This document shows positions 39,401-47,363 of a stretch of 64,000 bases of DNA, in pieces. How positions within the stretch are numbered: the stretch's first letter is position 1; each line of letters opens with the position of its first letter. The stretch is from the NCBI RefSeq assembly GCF_001894805.1, contig NZ_BCWX01000001.1:124001-188000 (forward strand). The letters run 5' to 3'. This DNA comes from Rhodococcus globerulus NBRC 14531. GTDB lineage: Bacteria; Actinomycetota; Actinomycetes; Mycobacteriales; Mycobacteriaceae. A program made the position numbers and the translations under genes. The notes below the pieces were generated by a model. It did no database searches, was not told where the DNA came from, and saw only the letters and a list, made by a program, of their open reading frames with translations.

Positions 39401-41746
39401 GAATGCGTGCGGAATGTGCTGTGCATCGGTGAGGAATTGCCGGTATCACTTGCAGCGAGGTTCGGCGCTATATCCCCTGCGACCCTGCATAATCTCTACG
39501 GTCCCACCGAGGTAGCGGTAAGCGCCACTCGGCATCGGGTGTCCGGCGCCGACACCCGCGCGATACCTATCGGCCTGCCCGAACCGGGTGTGTCTGCGTA
39601 CGTTCTGGACTCTCGTCTGCACCACGTTCCGGACGGAGTAGCGGGCGAGCTCTACTTGTCGGGAATTCAGTTGGCACGTGGATACCTGGGTCGTTCGGCG
39701 CTTACTGCCGAGCGCTTCGTGGCGGATCCGTTCGGTGCCCCGGGCGGTCGGCTCTACCGCACGGGCGACCTTGTCAGTCGTCGCCGCGACGGCTCGCTGA
39801 CTTATCTGGGCCGCATCGACCTGCAGCTCAAGCTCCGTGGATTCCGCATCGAGTTGGGAGAGATCGAGTCCGCCCTGGCCGGCTATCCCGGTGTGGGAGA
39901 AGCAGTGGTGAGCGTCTACTCGCCGAACGGTGCCGACGCGCGACTCGTCGCCTACGTGAGCGCACCGAGTTCGGATCTGTTCGATCTCGAGGAGCTGGAC
40001 AAACACCTTCGGTCCCGGCTGCCGGGATACATGGTGCCTTCCGTCGTCGAGGTGCTCGAGCAGTTGCCGCACAATGCAAACGGCAAAATCGACCGCGGCC
40101 GTCTGCCCGAGCCTCGAATCCCGCAGCGGGTGTTTGTTGCGCCCACGAATGCAACGGAACGATTGGTTGCTGCCACGGTTGCCGACGTGCTCGAACTCGA
40201 GAGCGTCAGCATGAATGACAACTTCTTCCAGGTCGGCGGAAACTCTTTGCTGGCAACACGAGTGGTTGCACGGCTGCGAGAGTCCGGTTCGGCAGAGATC
40301 GCGGTCCGGTCTGTCTTCGACGCGCAGACCGTCGCCGAACTGGCGGTTCTCGTCGGCGCCGCGGCGAGCAGTGCCGACCGTGGACCCGATTTGGTGAGGC
40401 GTCCGGCGGGCGCGGTAGTACCCCTGGCGCCTGCGCAGGAGCGGATCTGGGCGGCAAATCGCGCCCAGCAGGGCAGTGATTGGAATGTGCCGATTGCGTT
40501 GCGTCTACGGGGCAAGATCGACCACACGGTGCTGGCTGCAGCCGCTACCGATCTCTTGACCCGCCACGAATCGCTCCGCACGATCTATCCGCCGACGCCG
40601 GACGGACCCGTTCAGGTTGTCGTGCCAGTGGCCGACGTCTCCCTGGATCTGCAGCCGAAGCAGGTGTCGGAGTCGGAGTTGGCTGCGGTGCTGCACGGGT
40701 TCCTCTGGTCCGACTTCGACGTGACCACCGACCTTCCGTTCCGAATGCAAGTGCTGCAGTTGGGAACCGAGGAGTTTGTTCTCGCCATCGTTGTGCACCA
40801 CATTTCCGCGGACGGGTATTCAATGGGGCCGCTGACGCGTGATGTTCTGATCGCGTATGCCTCACGTAGCGCCGGCCTCGAACCCTCGTGGCAGGAATTG
40901 CCGGTTCAATTCGGTGACTACTCGGTCTGGAAGCACAAGATTCTGGGTTCGGCGCTCGATCCGGACAGTGAACTGAATCGACAGGTTCGTCACTGGCAGA
41001 ACGTTATCGGCCGGGAACCGCGTCCGATGCTTCGATCCGATCATCCCAGGCCGGCGGTGTGGCAGACGGCAGGCGAGACCGTCGAGTTCGACGTCGATTC
41101 GCAGTTGCATGCTGATTTGACGGCGTATGCGCACGACCGGGGTGTCAGTCTGTTCATGATTCTCCAAGCCGCGTTTGCCGTTCAACTGAGCGCCCTCGCC
41201 GAGAATCCCGACGTTCGGGTAGCGACGGCAAACGCCGGTCGTGGCGATCGGCTTCTCGACGACATGGTGGGTAACTTCGCCGAAGACGTACTCATGCGGA
41301 TACACGTCGACAAGGGGATCGCGTTCGATGATGTTGTCGAGCAGGTTCGTTCGTCGTTGCTCGACGGTTTGGCTCATCCCGACATCTCGGGCCCGCGGTT
41401 GATCGAGGCGCTGGGCTTGCCGGAGTCGGAGTCGATGAATGTGCTCTTCCCTGCGACGATGATCCTCCAACGTGCCGAAGCCGGAATCGACATCGACGCC
41501 CATGGCCTGTCGGTTCGATCCGAGCCCTTCTCGAACTGTGTGGCGAAGCATGAATTGGAATACGCGATCACCGAACACTTCTCGGATAACGTGCCGAGTG
41601 GACTGACTGGAGCCCTGATCTATCCGGTGGCGTTACTGCGTCGCAGTAGTGCCGAACAGATAGTGCGGGACTACATCCGGATAGTGGAGTCGGTACTCTC
41701 GGCCGAAGGTCGTACTGTCGAGGAATTGGGGAGACAACTCACATGA
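24479..41746 (+). CDS. Giant five-module NRPS with starter C and terminal C domain
   Basis: This is a 5755-residue synthetase with sixteen domains: five C-A-T modules and a final C. The HHxxxDG motifs of C1-C6 lie near residues 150, 1190, 2258, 3317, 4380 and 5440, and all are intact. A3 motifs lie near 620, 1682, 2733, 3807 and 4866. Carrier motifs (GGNSL) lie near 1000, 2065, 3119, 4185 and 5249. There is no epimerase, methyltransferase or thioesterase. C1 ([12 protein letters not shown]) resembles EntF/DhbF-type starter C domains that take an acyl or aryl group. Pocket residues read by hand: A1 DALFIGAIM, A2 DLWHLILVS, A3 DVWHFSLVD (serine, as in EntF), A4 DALFIGAVM, A5 DLWHLILVS. So the backbone reads X-Y-Ser-X-Y plus a last unit from the A-T-TE protein. 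The gene is preceded by an iron box and coupled to a glycosyltransferase. Confidence 0.95.
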   Translation: MSVVVGGARDFSNLPAGAFELSAAQKSIWFAQHAAGSVPITIAQYVAIDGDLDADLLTEAARHTARELGTAMIRFVAAEPVPYQVVDDTQRDELIRLDLRSEFDPEAAAQEWMQDEYSTPIDIVRDRSIEVALIRVADRRHFLYARIHHIALDGFGAKTLVDRVAERYTAAVAGREPRPSKAVPLPEIVSDEQKYRLSSRFQLDAKHWAERLRDLPDPISLADRTGTLDTHSKVVSGALPAETATAIDSAAVRLRATFSSIAVASTALYFAKMTGSSDVVLSLPVSSRVNALLRNSGGMVSNVVPIRLSVTATTTVADLVADASLELTGALRHQRYRFEDMRRDAADRGEIQSSGRRGLFGPAVNIMMFGNELTFGSMTGRLHILSTGPVEDLSINVYPSVADQESRVDFEANPSLYSRAELANHHSRFLQLLDRFVNAPSDRRVAEISLVGEDDRRDLVPAYGRPAPEPTLMQNVLTGTVSRHPDSPAIVHGDEVLTYREVGARANKLTRMLLARGAGPGSFVPVVLPRGPRLVVAELAVLQSGSAFVPIDPDLPTARIEATIADCGAAVVIAAGRNWPYHPITVDFDDELARSEFASTSAAPITDAERPRIRISDVAYLIYTSGSTGKPKGVAITHSGIASFAAEQQHRYGVKPHSRTLQFASPGFDASILELILAFGAGAAMVIAPPYLYGGEQLTDFLRAERITHAFLTPSALASVEPEQLPDLAVVIVGGEACPPELAAKWARGRAMFNAYGPTESTIMATVAGPLDPGAPVDIGYPITGTSVVVLDKFLQPVPRGVTGELYVSGRGLARGYHRRLSLTAATFVANPLAANGSRIYRTGDLVQWTPEGTLRYLGRADFQVKIRGFRIELGEIDAALTSHRDVESAITITYEGGPSGDSASLVSYLLPVSGREIDTAGVLAHVQPLLASHMIPSALMVIDRIPLTSAGKLDRTALPAPVWNRAPYVEPAPGLESLVAATYSESTGADTVGAHDEFFALGGNSLTATRVASVLGRALGTTVAVRSIFEAPSVRALADKLAGLTPEVGRPALRPMPRTSPIGVSPAQHRMWFLNQFDTGSAAYNIPVAVRLSGELDHVALAGAFGDVVDRHEVLRTSYPDSPDGPIQRIAPISDQATGLPLREVSREDLAGELERVARRGFDVSSEIPFRAALFKVGPSEHVLILVIHHISADGSSTAPLARDIAQAYLARLENRDPGFEPLPVQYADYTLWHRELMGSELDPHSLSRTQTEYWSRQLGGLPVRLDLPSDRARPALVSTSGQAFSGSIDADLFARVSALAVRSGATAFMVMHAALAVLLARLSATSDISVGTPVAGRGDPALDDLVGMFVGTVVLRTKVHAHETFSALLDQVRDVDLGAFANADIPFERLVELLNPERSAAHHPLFQVGFSYQNLNSGSLVLDGLDAEIIDLPLGISKFDLHLTLSEKTSPTAPTEVHMQWDYADALFDEETVARFAHKFVHILESVVAQSDRVIGDIDLTTDRSTTVIGALNNTRHALPPTTLADLLSTQAGTTPEAIALVTDTMSMSYGEFACQVENLARTLISKGIGTEDRVAVAIERSPAMMVALCAVLQSGAAYVPVDPSAPTERIARILSSASPVLMLTVEAVRTQCEAAARVSPVDVLVVDSQGVPAERSGPITDRVRIRPLRPDNTAYVIYTSGSTGMPKGVAVSHSAVVNQLLWKQDRYPLGGTDTVLQKTPITFDLSVWELFWPLISGARLALARPDGHRDPEYVATAMRDFEVTTAHFVPSLLDAFLESGGGVDQPSLRRVLCIGEALRPHTVVELRRNLDVEIHNLYGPTEAAVSVTAFDCDDVQDVTVPIGTPVWNTQLLVLDSRLKQVPLGVPGELYLGGAQLASWYEGRADLTAERFVAGPWSGEGRRMYRTGDLVRHRKNGVLEYLGRNDSQIKLRGQRIELGEIEAALGRDRRVRACAVIVHEWRSAPESASLVAYIVPAEVATFDGSAVLADLKGVLPGYMVPTVLEVLDSIPLNANGKIDRRTLPEPTPVLREYRSPQGHVEQQVADIIEEILGIENVGRADNFFEIGGNSLVATRVTHKLTGVFSREVPIRALFEAPTVAELAHWIESAPRSSAAFGVPPLPPPPRPDIVPLSVAQERMWFLGRLDPQSPVYNLPVALGLDGDLDPSALATAMSDIVDRHEVLRTYYPEFDGVARQHVLDAPSWILQPAVDVEPENVGELIAKLAGRGFDLTREVPLRGVLLRIGDHAHVLVLVVHHIAADGLSMGPLIRDLMVAYSARANGNAPAWSPLPLQYADFALWQRSLVSDTATATGRFDGQLEYWQSALADLPAVLDLPIDRPRGQVRSAEGDTVRFQVSGDVHQLLRGFARSRRTTLFAVVHSVVAVLLARLSGQGDVAVGTPVAGRTHESVDNLVGMFVGTVVLRTAVDPDLSFDDLVAQVSRSDIEAMSNSDVPFEQVVAALDPPRSGSFHPLFQVMLAFQDAVPTEIELAGVRARPIPIDLPVSRFDLHLTVATDPDPEQALDVLLTYAVDIFDRATAVSIAQRFAGLLATLVGDPAAGIGSADILGRTERELILDNWGSGPKTVVGVPCTYSELLAKRAAPSSDAVALRSADQVLTEDEFRSRVNSLARLLIDRGIGPEKIVALELPRGIDLVVSVHAVLAAGGAYLPVDPGLPRPRIDAMMSAAGATLTITEAVLAEFDTAHYSSDPIEDCDRMRPLLGGHPAYVIFTSGSTGEPKGVVVSHESLVNRLTWMRDDYSLDREDVFLLKTPVTFDVSVWELLLPAVIGATLVIASPDGHRDPRYLGELIDRSQVTVVHFVPSMLDAFVGSHVECAPMFRSLRIVFTSGEALSLTSAAALHRLAQVEMHNLYGPTEAAVDVTAVEVPRSVALDGREISIGSPVSGTAVYVLDSRLNPVPVGVRGELYLAGVQLARGYVGRSDLSAGRFLANPFAPGTRMYRTGDVVAWRADGTLEYLGRSDFQVKLRGQRLELGDIEAAFVGLPGVAGAVARVYENPATGAEIAAYVMLTGDIVPDTAQLLADVRQTLPAYMVPSSVTVLSELPLGSTGKLDRRALPTPERPIDRVVLAPRNAAEAEIAEVFRAVLGHDEVSVDRDFFDLGGNSLVANRIIGEVNARVGADLRLRDIFDNPTVAGLADALAQLPRRIEESARLGELARPERLPLSPAQQRMWVLNRLDPSSAAYNIAGAVTVNNDLNVAALVAAVGDLVIRHEVLRTVYVESGDGVAQVVQEADAPGTDSAAVTFEDLSDTGSEQRTARIRELISGSFDITARGPLRVHCLRVGTDRHTLVLVLHHIAGDGASIPILLRELVQAYVARVSGGSPQWAPLVHQYADYVLWNRAAIGDPRDPQSVAGQQLAYWREALADAPALLELPWDRPRTDQPTQRGARVSCPLTPAVREGLADLARAQQVSMFMVVHAGVVALLSQLGAGSDIVVGTPVSGRNDPRLADTIGMFVGTVALRTAVDPVASFGELLAVVRAQDLAALANADVAFEHVVEAVGVLPTRSHHPVFQSTVTVAESAADLVQIATGDLGGVEVEPIDTGSVRFDLEWSATSTLGVSGEPSGLDLELAYATDLFDESTAQSLVDRLACVLNVVAADATIAVRSIDLRLATDQFPEAVPFDGTRLTLPEILEGGVSLGTTALIDPDRGDQLSYVELDRASNILARTLIRRGFGPESVVAICVPRSFDYVIAVWAVAKSGAAFLPVDPNYPADRIVHMLEDSGTTLVIGSDVERVLPANLSARIEVLDLGDLRSRSEPDGAPIVDSDRRSPIRLSNVAYLIYTSGSTGTPKAVAVTHGGLSAFVEAQKHYGVDARSRTMQFASTSFDASVLELLLAFGVGAAMVVVPDDVYGGTELTQLLREQHVTHAFVTPSALESMDAQHLPELSVVIVGGDQCAEALVRTWGAGRRMYNAYGPTESTVMATQCGPMDPSVPVSIGAPVVGTTAVVRGDGLVPVPPGIEGELYLSGAALARGYHGKPGLTASRFVADPDGAPGSRTYRTGDRVRVTGSNAATREHRYCGRGDDQVKIRGYRIELGEVESAVATYPNVAAAVAIAYRGPQASEPVLVAYVLAHRGVEIERAGLRAHLAAHLPTYMRPASITFIDSLPVTPAGKLDRKALPEPVFEQRVYVAPRTDDEMALAGIFETVTGSATVGIHDGFFEIGGNSLLATRLVARANEAFDAGLSVRDLFDAPTVAELAPRITRGASTRPPLRAFARPERVPLSLAQQRMWFLNRFDPTSATENIPIVLRVTGDLDVVALGSAITDVVTRHEVLRTVYPDSVAGPYQDVLPPSSLDAELQAEWTPETSLHERILVSARTPFDVTARVPIHVDLLRVGGRDADAVPVHVLVLVVHHISADGYSMAQLAADTMTAYAARISGFAPTWEPLEIQYADFAIWQRTVLGDEKESGSVAAQQLGYWRGQLSGAPEVLDLPCDRPRPARQSFVGARYQFEVNAELHTSLRDLAAARGVTVFMLMHTALAVLLGRLAGTDDVTIGTPVAGRGEQALDPVVGMFVNTLALRTVLPLSTSFSDAVDMVREVDLGAFANADIPFERLVEVLEPTRTQAHHPLFQVALSFQNLGDMTFALPGLEVSVVDPDIELAEFDLHLTLVPGADGESGPMAAQIVYATDLFDSGTIADFADRYLRIIDSAIDSVDLPCGDIPLLSSADHRRIDGIASGGTGLVHGAVTLASEFHAQVRISPDAPAITSGDETLSYAQMQQRVCALARYLVELGVGPETQVAVAVRRSIDQVIAMYAVVEAGGAYVPVELTQPTERVALVLDTAAPSVVVTAGGADGVGSGSWVEVDLHTLDLSGHSTGAMTDVERRAPLRGDHPAYVIFTSGSTGVPKGVVVPHAAVVNQLRGMQQEYPMDASSAVLVKTSAGFDLSIWEYWWALHVGARLVLAPQDSQFEPEVLLSVIEKESITDVHLVPSMLLMLTAAADTGFPECVRNVLCIGEELPVSLAARFGAISPATLHNLYGPTEVAVSATRHRVSGADTRAIPIGLPEPGVSAYVLDSRLHHVPDGVAGELYLSGIQLARGYLGRSALTAERFVADPFGAPGGRLYRTGDLVSRRRDGSLTYLGRIDLQLKLRGFRIELGEIESALAGYPGVGEAVVSVYSPNGADARLVAYVSAPSSDLFDLEELDKHLRSRLPGYMVPSVVEVLEQLPHNANGKIDRGRLPEPRIPQRVFVAPTNATERLVAATVADVLELESVSMNDNFFQVGGNSLLATRVVARLRESGSAEIAVRSVFDAQTVAELAVLVGAAASSADRGPDLVRRPAGAVVPLAPAQERIWAANRAQQGSDWNVPIALRLRGKIDHTVLAAAATDLLTRHESLRTIYPPTPDGPVQVVVPVADVSLDLQPKQVSESELAAVLHGFLWSDFDVTTDLPFRMQVLQLGTEEFVLAIVVHHISADGYSMGPLTRDVLIAYASRSAGLEPSWQELPVQFGDYSVWKHKILGSALDPDSELNRQVRHWQNVIGREPRPMLRSDHPRPAVWQTAGETVEFDVDSQLHADLTAYAHDRGVSLFMILQAAFAVQLSALAENPDVRVATANAGRGDRLLDDMVGNFAEDVLMRIHVDKGIAFDDVVEQVRSSLLDGLAHPDISGPRLIEALGLPESESMNVLFPATMILQRAEAGIDIDAHGLSVRSEPFSNCVAKHELEYAITEHFSDNVPSGLTGALIYPVALLRRSSAEQIVRDYIRIVESVLSAEGRTVEELGRQLT

Positions 41747-42654
41747 GTAGCCATGTGGGGAGAAATTCGGCAAGGTCGGCAGGCTCAGCAGAATCCATCT
41801 CGGTGGTGATTGCAGCCTTCCACGCGTTGCCTCTCCTCGACGAGCAGTTGCATGCACTGGCGGGTCAGGACTTCGACGGCCGTTTCGAAGTGGTGATCAG
41901 CGACAACGCGGGTGAGTCCGCGCTGCGTACACATGTAGAGGGGCATCCGCTTCGCGATCAACTGACACTTCGCTGGGTCGATTCCTCGTCGGTGCCGGGA
42001 ACGTCGTCCGCGCGTAACGTCGGTACGCGGGCGAGCCGGTATCCGTTTGTGGCGTACTGCGATCAGGACGATCGCGTCCATCCGGGGTGGCTCACCGCTA
42101 TGGCGTCGGCGTCGGCGTCCTTCGATCTTGTTGGTGGCCCACTGGAGAAACACACCCTGAACGACCCGGTTGTGGCACGTTGGCGTGCGTTACCGGAACC
42201 TGACGAACTTCAAGTGCTCGGTCGTTTCCTACCGATCACCTTCGGCTGCAACCTCGGCATCTGGCGCGAGGTATTCGACGATATCGGGGGCTGGGACGAG
42301 AGCTATCCGGCAGCCGGAAGCGATGTCGAGTTCTGTTGGCGCGCGCAGATAAAGGGCTACACCTTGGGTAACAGCCCCGAAGCGATTGTCGCCTACCGCT
42401 TTCGGACGGGTATGCGCGAGTCGTGGCGTCAGGTGGTGAGTTACGCCGAGGAAGAAGCCAGAGTGGCGCGGCAGTACGACGCTCCTGGCCGCGCCTGGTA
42501 CTGGCCGCTCGTGCATGCCGGTGTCGTGGTGGCATTGCTGCCGGTGTGGCCTTGGGCATGGTCACGTAGTCGTCGGGGCGAATGGGTATGGACCACCGGT
42601 AATCTGGTGGGCCGGATCAAAGGCAGTATCAAGTACCGCATCGTCTATCTCTGA
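41743..42654 (+). CDS. Family 2 glycosyltransferase (paralogue 2 of 3)
   Basis: This is a 303-residue GT-A enzyme of the same group as the genes at 20679 and 42658. It has [19 protein letters not shown], the DXD region [34 protein letters not shown] and the shared end [11 protein letters not shown]. The usual DNGSTDG motif is altered to DNAGESAL, so donor binding may differ from its paralogues. The ATG overlaps the NRPS stop (ATGA), which couples its translation to the synthetase and supports a role on the peptide product. It ends three bases from the convergent third paralogue. Confidence 0.86.
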   Translation: MSSHVGRNSARSAGSAESISVVIAAFHALPLLDEQLHALAGQDFDGRFEVVISDNAGESALRTHVEGHPLRDQLTLRWVDSSSVPGTSSARNVGTRASRYPFVAYCDQDDRVHPGWLTAMASASASFDLVGGPLEKHTLNDPVVARWRALPEPDELQVLGRFLPITFGCNLGIWREVFDDIGGWDESYPAAGSDVEFCWRAQIKGYTLGNSPEAIVAYRFRTGMRESWRQVVSYAEEEARVARQYDAPGRAWYWPLVHAGVVVALLPVWPWAWSRSRRGEWVWTTGNLVGRIKGSIKYRIVYL

Positions 42655-42657
42655 CTT

Positions 42658-43548
42658 TCAGAGGTAGTAGACACGGTTTTCGATGCTGCCACGGATGCGT
42701 CCGTAGAGATTGGCGAGGTGGAAGAGCCACATTCCCGTGGTGTTTCTCCGGACCTTCCTCGGAATCAAGGGATTTCGGAAGACAATGTAGGCAATCGTGT
42801 CAGCCAGCGCAATGGGCGATCGGCGAGGCATTCCGTGGTCGCGGAAACTCGCGTAGAGCTTGGCATCGGCACGTCCGCCCGCCACGTTCTGTCGCCAGTG
42901 TTCGAGGTACGAGTCACGCAGGCGGTAAGCGGTCACGGCGTCGGTGGCCTGTCCGAGAGTGAAGCCCCGCAATTGAAGTCGAACGCAGAACTCGAAGTCT
43001 TCACCGGAACCGGTGAATTCCTCGTCCCATCCACCGAGCTCGTCGATGAGGGACCGTGGCGCGGCAAAACTGCAGCCTGCAGTGACAGGGAGAAATCCGG
43101 GGATGTTCGGCAATGTGCCGCTTGTCGGAAGTGGGCGCCAGGAGGCGACGGCAGCAGAGTTGATCGACGCCGTTTCGAGTGTGCCGCCCACTGCGTCGTA
43201 GCGCGTGCATGCTTCCACCATCGCGCTGAGCCACCCGGAGTGGACGCGGTCGTCGGCGTCGGCGAATGCGATCAGCTCGCCCTTGGACTGTGCCACACCG
43301 GCATTGCGGGCGTGCGCCGCACCGGGCTTGTCGCTGCTGTCGATCAGCCGTAGCGCGAGCGCGGCCGCATGGGGATAGTTTTCCAGGTGCCGCCGAAGAC
43401 CGTCGGTAGAACCGTTGTCGCTGACGATTACTTCGAAGCGGCCTACGTAATCCTGTGCGGCCAGCGCGTCCAGCTGTTCGTCGATCAGTTCGGTGGCGTT
43501 GTACGCGGGTATGACAACCGACACCAAGTCCGGGAGTGGGCTGGGCAT
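42658..43548 (-). CDS. Family 2 glycosyltransferase (paralogue 3 of 3)
   Basis: This is a 296-residue GT-A enzyme. It carries VVIPAYNATELIDEQLDALAAQ, VSDNGSTDGL, FADADDRVHSGWL, GGWDEEFTGSGEDFEFCVR, MPRRSPIALADTIAYIVFRN and the end RGSIENRVYYL. It is closer to the enzyme at 20679 than to its neighbour at 41743 (both have GAAHARN, EIxSIN/ETASIN-type and MPRRS blocks). It is the only glycosyltransferase of the cluster on the minus strand and is transcribed towards the NRPS operon from its own promoter. No iron box is visible upstream, so it may be regulated differently or serve another glycan. Confidence 0.86.
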   Translation of the reverse strand: MPSPLPDLVSVVIPAYNATELIDEQLDALAAQDYVGRFEVIVSDNGSTDGLRRHLENYPHAAALALRLIDSSDKPGAAHARNAGVAQSKGELIAFADADDRVHSGWLSAMVEACTRYDAVGGTLETASINSAAVASWRPLPTSGTLPNIPGFLPVTAGCSFAAPRSLIDELGGWDEEFTGSGEDFEFCVRLQLRGFTLGQATDAVTAYRLRDSYLEHWRQNVAGGRADAKLYASFRDHGMPRRSPIALADTIAYIVFRNPLIPRKVRRNTTGMWLFHLANLYGRIRGSIENRVYYL

Positions 43549-43664
43549 CTGACCTCCGAATAGTGGGGACCCGAGCAGGTAGAGCCCGAGCGCGCCTCCA
43601 CTCTATTCGGTTGCCGCGAACTTCTGGGCCGTCAGAAAAGATGGGCTGTCAGAAAGATGGGCGT

Positions 43665-44153
43665 TCAGAGAAGCTCGTCCGCCTCGTCGCGTAGGGCGGC
43701 GCGCCTCTGGTGGCGTTTTACACCCAGGACGGCAGCCGTGAGTCCGATGAGCGCACCGACTCCACCGCCGGCCCAGGTCGCGATTCCCTCGCCCGGCCGA
43801 GCCATCAGTTGTGCGACGACGCCGATCAGTGCGATCACGTAGACGGACCCGGCCACGAGTACTCGGGGCTCGAGACCCCTCATGCTCGCGTAGACATCGA
43901 CATCGTGAGCCTGTGCGTAGCGCAGCACCACCATCGAACAGACAAACCACCCGATGATCAGTCCGAATGAAATCCACGCGCCGGTTCGTCCGGCAACCCA
44001 CGGCAGAATCGCGGCGGCGATCAAAGCGATCCAGTACGCCAGTTGGAACCCGACCGCTGAGGCTTCGTTCCACACGTCGCGTTGGCGCTCGTCCTTGTAG
44101 AAGTCGTCGTCCAGATCGCCGACGAACCGCAGTGCCTTCATCATCGTGCTCAT
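43665..44153 (-). CDS. Small membrane protein paired with an XRE regulator
   Basis: This 162-residue protein has a polar N terminus (about 1-35) and four hydrophobic segments (LAYWIALIAAAILPWVA, ISFGLIIGWFVCSMVVL, VLVAGSVYVIALIGVVA, GGVGALIGLTAAVLGV) and ends with a basic/acidic tail. I do not recognise a catalytic motif. Its start overlaps the end of the XRE regulator gene (ATGA-type overlap). This two-gene arrangement is common in Gram-positive bacteria, but the function is unknown. Confidence 0.75.
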   Translation of the reverse strand: MSTMMKALRFVGDLDDDFYKDERQRDVWNEASAVGFQLAYWIALIAAAILPWVAGRTGAWISFGLIIGWFVCSMVVLRYAQAHDVDVYASMRGLEPRVLVAGSVYVIALIGVVAQLMARPGEGIATWAGGGVGALIGLTAAVLGVKRHQRRAALRDEADELL

Positions 44154-44377
44154 ACTGTCTCCTCGGCATGTTCCGGTAGCGGGAAGAGTGTTTCGACGGT
44201 GGTTCCCAGCGCTCCTGCCAGCCGTATTGCCAGGTAGACACTGGGTGCGTAGTCACCGCGTTCGATGGAGACGATGCTCTGCCGACTCACCTGGCCAGCT
44301 GAGGCCAGCTGCGCCTGGGTGAGCCCAATGAGGCGTCGGTGCTCACGCACTCGGTTGTCTCCGGCTCTTTCGACCAT
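44150..44377 (-). CDS. XRE-family helix-turn-helix regulator (75 residues)
   Basis: This is a minimal Cro/C1-type DNA-binding protein. RVREHRRLIGLTQAQLASAG and VSRQSIVSIERGDYAPSVYLA form the five-helix domain, followed by the family-typical end GTTVETLFPLPE. It resembles the short regulators that pair with membrane proteins and repress their own operon. ATG 44377 was preferred to a longer start, because the extra residues are not part of the fold. A 19-base palindrome lies just upstream, as expected for autoregulation. Confidence 0.85.
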   Translation of the reverse strand: MVERAGDNRVREHRRLIGLTQAQLASAGQVSRQSIVSIERGDYAPSVYLAIRLAGALGTTVETLFPLPEHAEETV

Positions 44378-44394
44378 GGAAAAAGTAAAGGACA

Positions 44395-44413
44395 CTTGTC
44401 ATTCAATGTCAAG
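44395..44413. promoter_or_regulatory. Probable XRE operator
   Basis: CTTGTCATTCAATGTCAAG is a 19-base palindrome with one mismatched pair, 18 bases upstream of the regulator ATG. ACTTGTCAT occurs again at 44417-44425, giving a second half-site. Position and symmetry suggest the regulator's own binding site. Confidence 0.55.
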
Positions 44414-44429
44414 TAGACTTGTCATAGCG

Positions 44430-46442
44430 CTACACCTCGATCGGCGGATGCAATCTATCCATCGTCCACTGCCGATTGCGCCGGGCGGCAAGCGAACTGG
44501 CGGTCAGTGATGCGATCAGAACCCCGCTGAGCACCGCGATGGACACCCAGAGCCTAGAGTCGATTCCGCCTACCGTGAGCTGGCGCAGACCGTTGACGGC
44601 GTACGTCATCGGATCGAACGGATGAATGATCTGGAAGGGTTTGGCTGTGGTTTCGACGGGATAGATTCCGCCGGCCGAAACCAGCTGCAACATCAGGAAC
44701 GCCAGGGTGACAACGCGTCCGACGGACACACCGAATATCGCGTTGAAGGCTTGGATGAGTGCCATGTAGGCGCCCGTGATGAGAATGAGGAATCCGACGG
44801 TGCCCGCGATATGCGTGGCATGCAGTCCCACTCCGAAGTGCACCACCACGTACATGACGATCACCTGGCAGACGCCGATCAGCAGCGCCGGCCAGTACGA
44901 CGCCAACACAACGCGCAGCGCTCCCAGTCCGTTGGCGATCGGGCGGTTCTGTAGTGGCTTGAGCAACATCCACGTGATGATGCCGCCCACGAACAATGCG
45001 AGAGGCAGGAAGAACGGAGCGAAACCGGTGCCGAAGGTGGCGGCTCGGTTCTTGTAGGTTTCCTGCAGTTCGACCGGACTGGAGAGCGTTTGCGCTGCCG
45101 CGGTGCGCTGCTCGTCAGTCCAACTCGGCACCTGCCCGGAGCCTTCGGTGAGCTTGGTGGCAAGTTCGGACGCGCCGGCCTGCAACTTCGGGGTTCCCTC
45201 GGCGAGCTGAGCAGCGCCGTCGGAGAGTTCGATACTGCCGTCGGTGAGCTGTACGAGACCACTGCTCAGTGTTTGGGCGCCGGCATTGACCTGTTGGCCT
45301 CCGTCGCGTAGCTGGACGAGTCCGCTGCGCAGTTCGCCGCCGCCGCCGACTGCCGCGCTCAGGCCGGCACGGAAGGTGCTCGACGGATCTCCGAGTTGAT
45401 ACGCGAGTTGCTGTGCGCCGCTTTTGAGCTCGGCCAGTTGTCCCATGGTGGATTCGCCGAACCCTTGGGTGCGCAGGATGTCCTGGGCGGGTGCCAACGC
45501 GTTGGCGATCTGCTGCGAAACGGGATCGGGATTCAGGCGCAGTGCTGCCACGGCTTGGCCCACCAACTGTGTTGCCTGAGCTTGCGTGTCGCCCAGAACA
45601 TTCAGGGTGTCGACAACCTGGGTGACGCCGCCGCTGAGTTCTGTTGCGCCGTTGCCCAGTTGACCGGCACCCACATCGAGTTGTCCCAATCCGTCGGTGA
45701 GCGCCAGGATTCCACCGGTTGCGGTGTCGATTCCCGCCGATAGTTGCGCGGTACCGTCGGCAAGGGTGGCGGCGCCGTCGCGGGCGGTCACCATGTTGTC
45801 CGCCAAAGTCTTCGAGCCACTGGCAAGTTGGGCTGCGCCGTCGTTTGCGGTTGTCATGCCTGCGGAGAGTTGTTGTGCTCCGTCAGCGGCCTGTTTCAGC
45901 CCGGCGCCCGCGTCGGTGAGTCCCAGCAGCACGGTCTCGACGGATTGTGCGCCGATCGTGGCGCCCACCTGGTTGAGAATCTGCTGGGCGGCATTTTGGC
46001 CGATGATCGTGGCCAGGTAGTTGTTCACGTCGTTGAAGGCGAACTGCAACTGGGCTTTACGTGGGTTGTCGGACGTGGGCGACGCGACCGCTTCACTGAA
46101 ATTCTCGGGCAGTGTCAACGAGAAGTAGTACGTGCCGTCCGAAACGCCCTGCGCTGCTTCGTCAGGGGAGACGAGGTGTAGGTCCAGTTCGCCGGAGTCG
46201 AGGAGGGCTTGGCTCACCTGGTCACCCGCGTTGAGTTCTTTCCCTTGAACCATGGCGCCGCGATCGATGTTGACCAGCGCGACCGGAACCTTGTTGACCT
46301 CGCCGAACGGATTCCAGAACGCCCACAAGTACATTGCGCCGTACAGCAGTGGCATGAGGATGATGGTGACGAGTGCGATTCGGGGCATGACTCCCCGGGA
46401 GAACCGCTTGAGTTCGGTTCCGAGTGACATTCCTGCAAGCAT
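44430..46442 (-). CDS. YhgE/Pip-type membrane protein
   Basis: This 670-residue protein has one membrane segment at the start (ALVTIILMPLLYGAMYLWAF, about 24-43) and five or six at the C-terminal end. The large extracytoplasmic part begins with the YhgE/Pip N-terminal domain (VPVALVNIDRGAMVQGKEL). From about residue 185 to 450 it is built of repeated heptad-like blocks (AAQLASGSKTLADNM, LADGTAQLSAGIDTA), which predict long coiled helices. The C-terminal domain is of the ABC-2 permease fold. Family members include the phage infection protein and ESX-like export proteins; the substrate is unknown. It follows the ATPase gene by 5 bases. ATG 46442 has GAGG with 8-base spacing. Confidence 0.86.
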   Translation of the reverse strand: MLAGMSLGTELKRFSRGVMPRIALVTIILMPLLYGAMYLWAFWNPFGEVNKVPVALVNIDRGAMVQGKELNAGDQVSQALLDSGELDLHLVSPDEAAQGVSDGTYYFSLTLPENFSEAVASPTSDNPRKAQLQFAFNDVNNYLATIIGQNAAQQILNQVGATIGAQSVETVLLGLTDAGAGLKQAADGAQQLSAGMTTANDGAAQLASGSKTLADNMVTARDGAATLADGTAQLSAGIDTATGGILALTDGLGQLDVGAGQLGNGATELSGGVTQVVDTLNVLGDTQAQATQLVGQAVAALRLNPDPVSQQIANALAPAQDILRTQGFGESTMGQLAELKSGAQQLAYQLGDPSSTFRAGLSAAVGGGGELRSGLVQLRDGGQQVNAGAQTLSSGLVQLTDGSIELSDGAAQLAEGTPKLQAGASELATKLTEGSGQVPSWTDEQRTAAAQTLSSPVELQETYKNRAATFGTGFAPFFLPLALFVGGIITWMLLKPLQNRPIANGLGALRVVLASYWPALLIGVCQVIVMYVVVHFGVGLHATHIAGTVGFLILITGAYMALIQAFNAIFGVSVGRVVTLAFLMLQLVSAGGIYPVETTAKPFQIIHPFDPMTYAVNGLRQLTVGGIDSRLWVSIAVLSGVLIASLTASSLAARRNRQWTMDRLHPPIEV

Positions 46443-46447
46443 CGCCG

Positions 46448-47179
46448 CTACCTCGCGCCTTCTTGATCGGGATAGGTGACATCGTCGCGCAGAGTGAGCA
46501 CATCGACCGGTGACCCTTCGGGCAGCGGATTCACCGTGGAGCAGATGACGGTCTGATATCGCCCGAGGTCGGCGAGTCGCTCCACCAGGTAGGCGCGCTC
46601 GTAATCGCGTCGTACCTGCTCGAGGTCGTCGATGACAAGCACCGCGGTCTTCTTGGTGTTCGCGACGGCGATCCGCAGCAGGGTGGCTTCGAGTTCACCG
46701 AGATCGCTGACGTATTGACCCAGACGCGGTAGTGGGTGATCGCCGAACACCGGCCCGCAGACGGCGGCGAGTTGCTCGTCACCGGCGCGGCCGATCAATT
46801 TGTACCATGGTGCATCCCAACGGATCTGCTCCGTGACGAGGTCGCGAACGGTGACCGACTGTGCCAGTTCGTCGATGTCCTCGAAACCGGCGATGGAGCA
46901 GATGTCGAAGATGTCGCGCGGGCGGGTACGTCCGAATACGCTCAGTGACCCGGAACTGGGCTTCAATCGCCCGCTCAGTGCCAGGAGCAGTGAGGTGCGT
47001 CCGGATCCGGCCGAGCCTTCGATGACGGTGACGCCGCCGGCCCCGATGTCGAGGTCTACCGGGCCGAATACCGGGCCCCACGGTCCGTCGAGGCGTAATC
47101 CCCGCGCTGTTACTGCTGTCTCGCGCGTGTACTCGGGCTGAGATTCGTACGCCTCGTGCGGAGCGGCCACGGCGATCAC
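46448..47179 (-). CDS. Degenerate ABC-type ATPase partner of YhgE/Pip
   Basis: This is a 243-residue P-loop protein with the ABC fold but altered motifs. Walker A reads GSAGSGRTS, with Arg in place of the catalytic Lys. The LSGGQ signature is missing (VSDLGELEATLLRIAVA takes its place). Walker B, VLVIDDLEQVR, has Asp-Asp but no Glu after them in the normal place. It may bind nucleotide weakly or act as a regulatory subunit. Close coupling to the YhgE/Pip gene suggests a two-component transporter. GTG 47179 gives the longest product; GTG 47170 has better spacing from AAGG and is a good alternative. Confidence 0.75.
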   Translation of the reverse strand: MIAVAAPHEAYESQPEYTRETAVTARGLRLDGPWGPVFGPVDLDIGAGGVTVIEGSAGSGRTSLLLALSGRLKPSSGSLSVFGRTRPRDIFDICSIAGFEDIDELAQSVTVRDLVTEQIRWDAPWYKLIGRAGDEQLAAVCGPVFGDHPLPRLGQYVSDLGELEATLLRIAVANTKKTAVLVIDDLEQVRRDYERAYLVERLADLGRYQTVICSTVNPLPEGSPVDVLTLRDDVTYPDQEGAR

Positions 47180-47254
47180 CTTTTCGGGTTGGAGTCGGCA
47201 GTGCTGGTTCAGCCAACCACAGACAACCCGAACTGGTGCCCCGAGTGGGCGGCC

Positions 47255-47301
47255 GATCGTGAAGGTTTTTGCTCGCTGCGCGAGTAAAAACCTTCACGAT
47301 C
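47255..47301. terminator. 22-base near-perfect hairpin between fadE5 and the ATPase gene
   Basis: Arms 47255-47276 and 47280-47301 pair fully except for one G-U, with a 3-base loop. Each arm contains GGTTTTTG or its complement. It is likely a terminator or mRNA boundary of the upstream fadE5 transcript, and in style resembles the hairpin at 9964. Confidence 0.6.
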
Positions 47302-47312
47302 AGCGAACTGAA

Positions 47313-47356
47313 ACGGGTCCGGCCGCCGAGGGAAAACCCTCAGCGGCCGGACCCGT
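47313..47356 (-). terminator. Terminator hairpin of fadE5
   Basis: A 20-base stem (47313-47332 with 47337-47356, one mismatch) and an AAAA loop start eight bases after the fadE5 stop. It is GC-rich without a U-tract, the usual form in this group. Confidence 0.75.
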
Positions 47357-47363
47357 CAGTAAA

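Noticed and set aside
24479..41746. Epimerisation or methylation domains in the NRPS
   Set aside because: Carrier motifs are followed within about 70 residues by the next C domain in every module, leaving no room for an E domain, and A domains show no inserted methyltransferase.
13724..47363. Mobile element carrying the NRPS block
   Set aside because: No integrase, transposase, tRNA or flanking direct repeat is visible at either border, so a mobile origin cannot be supported from the sequence.
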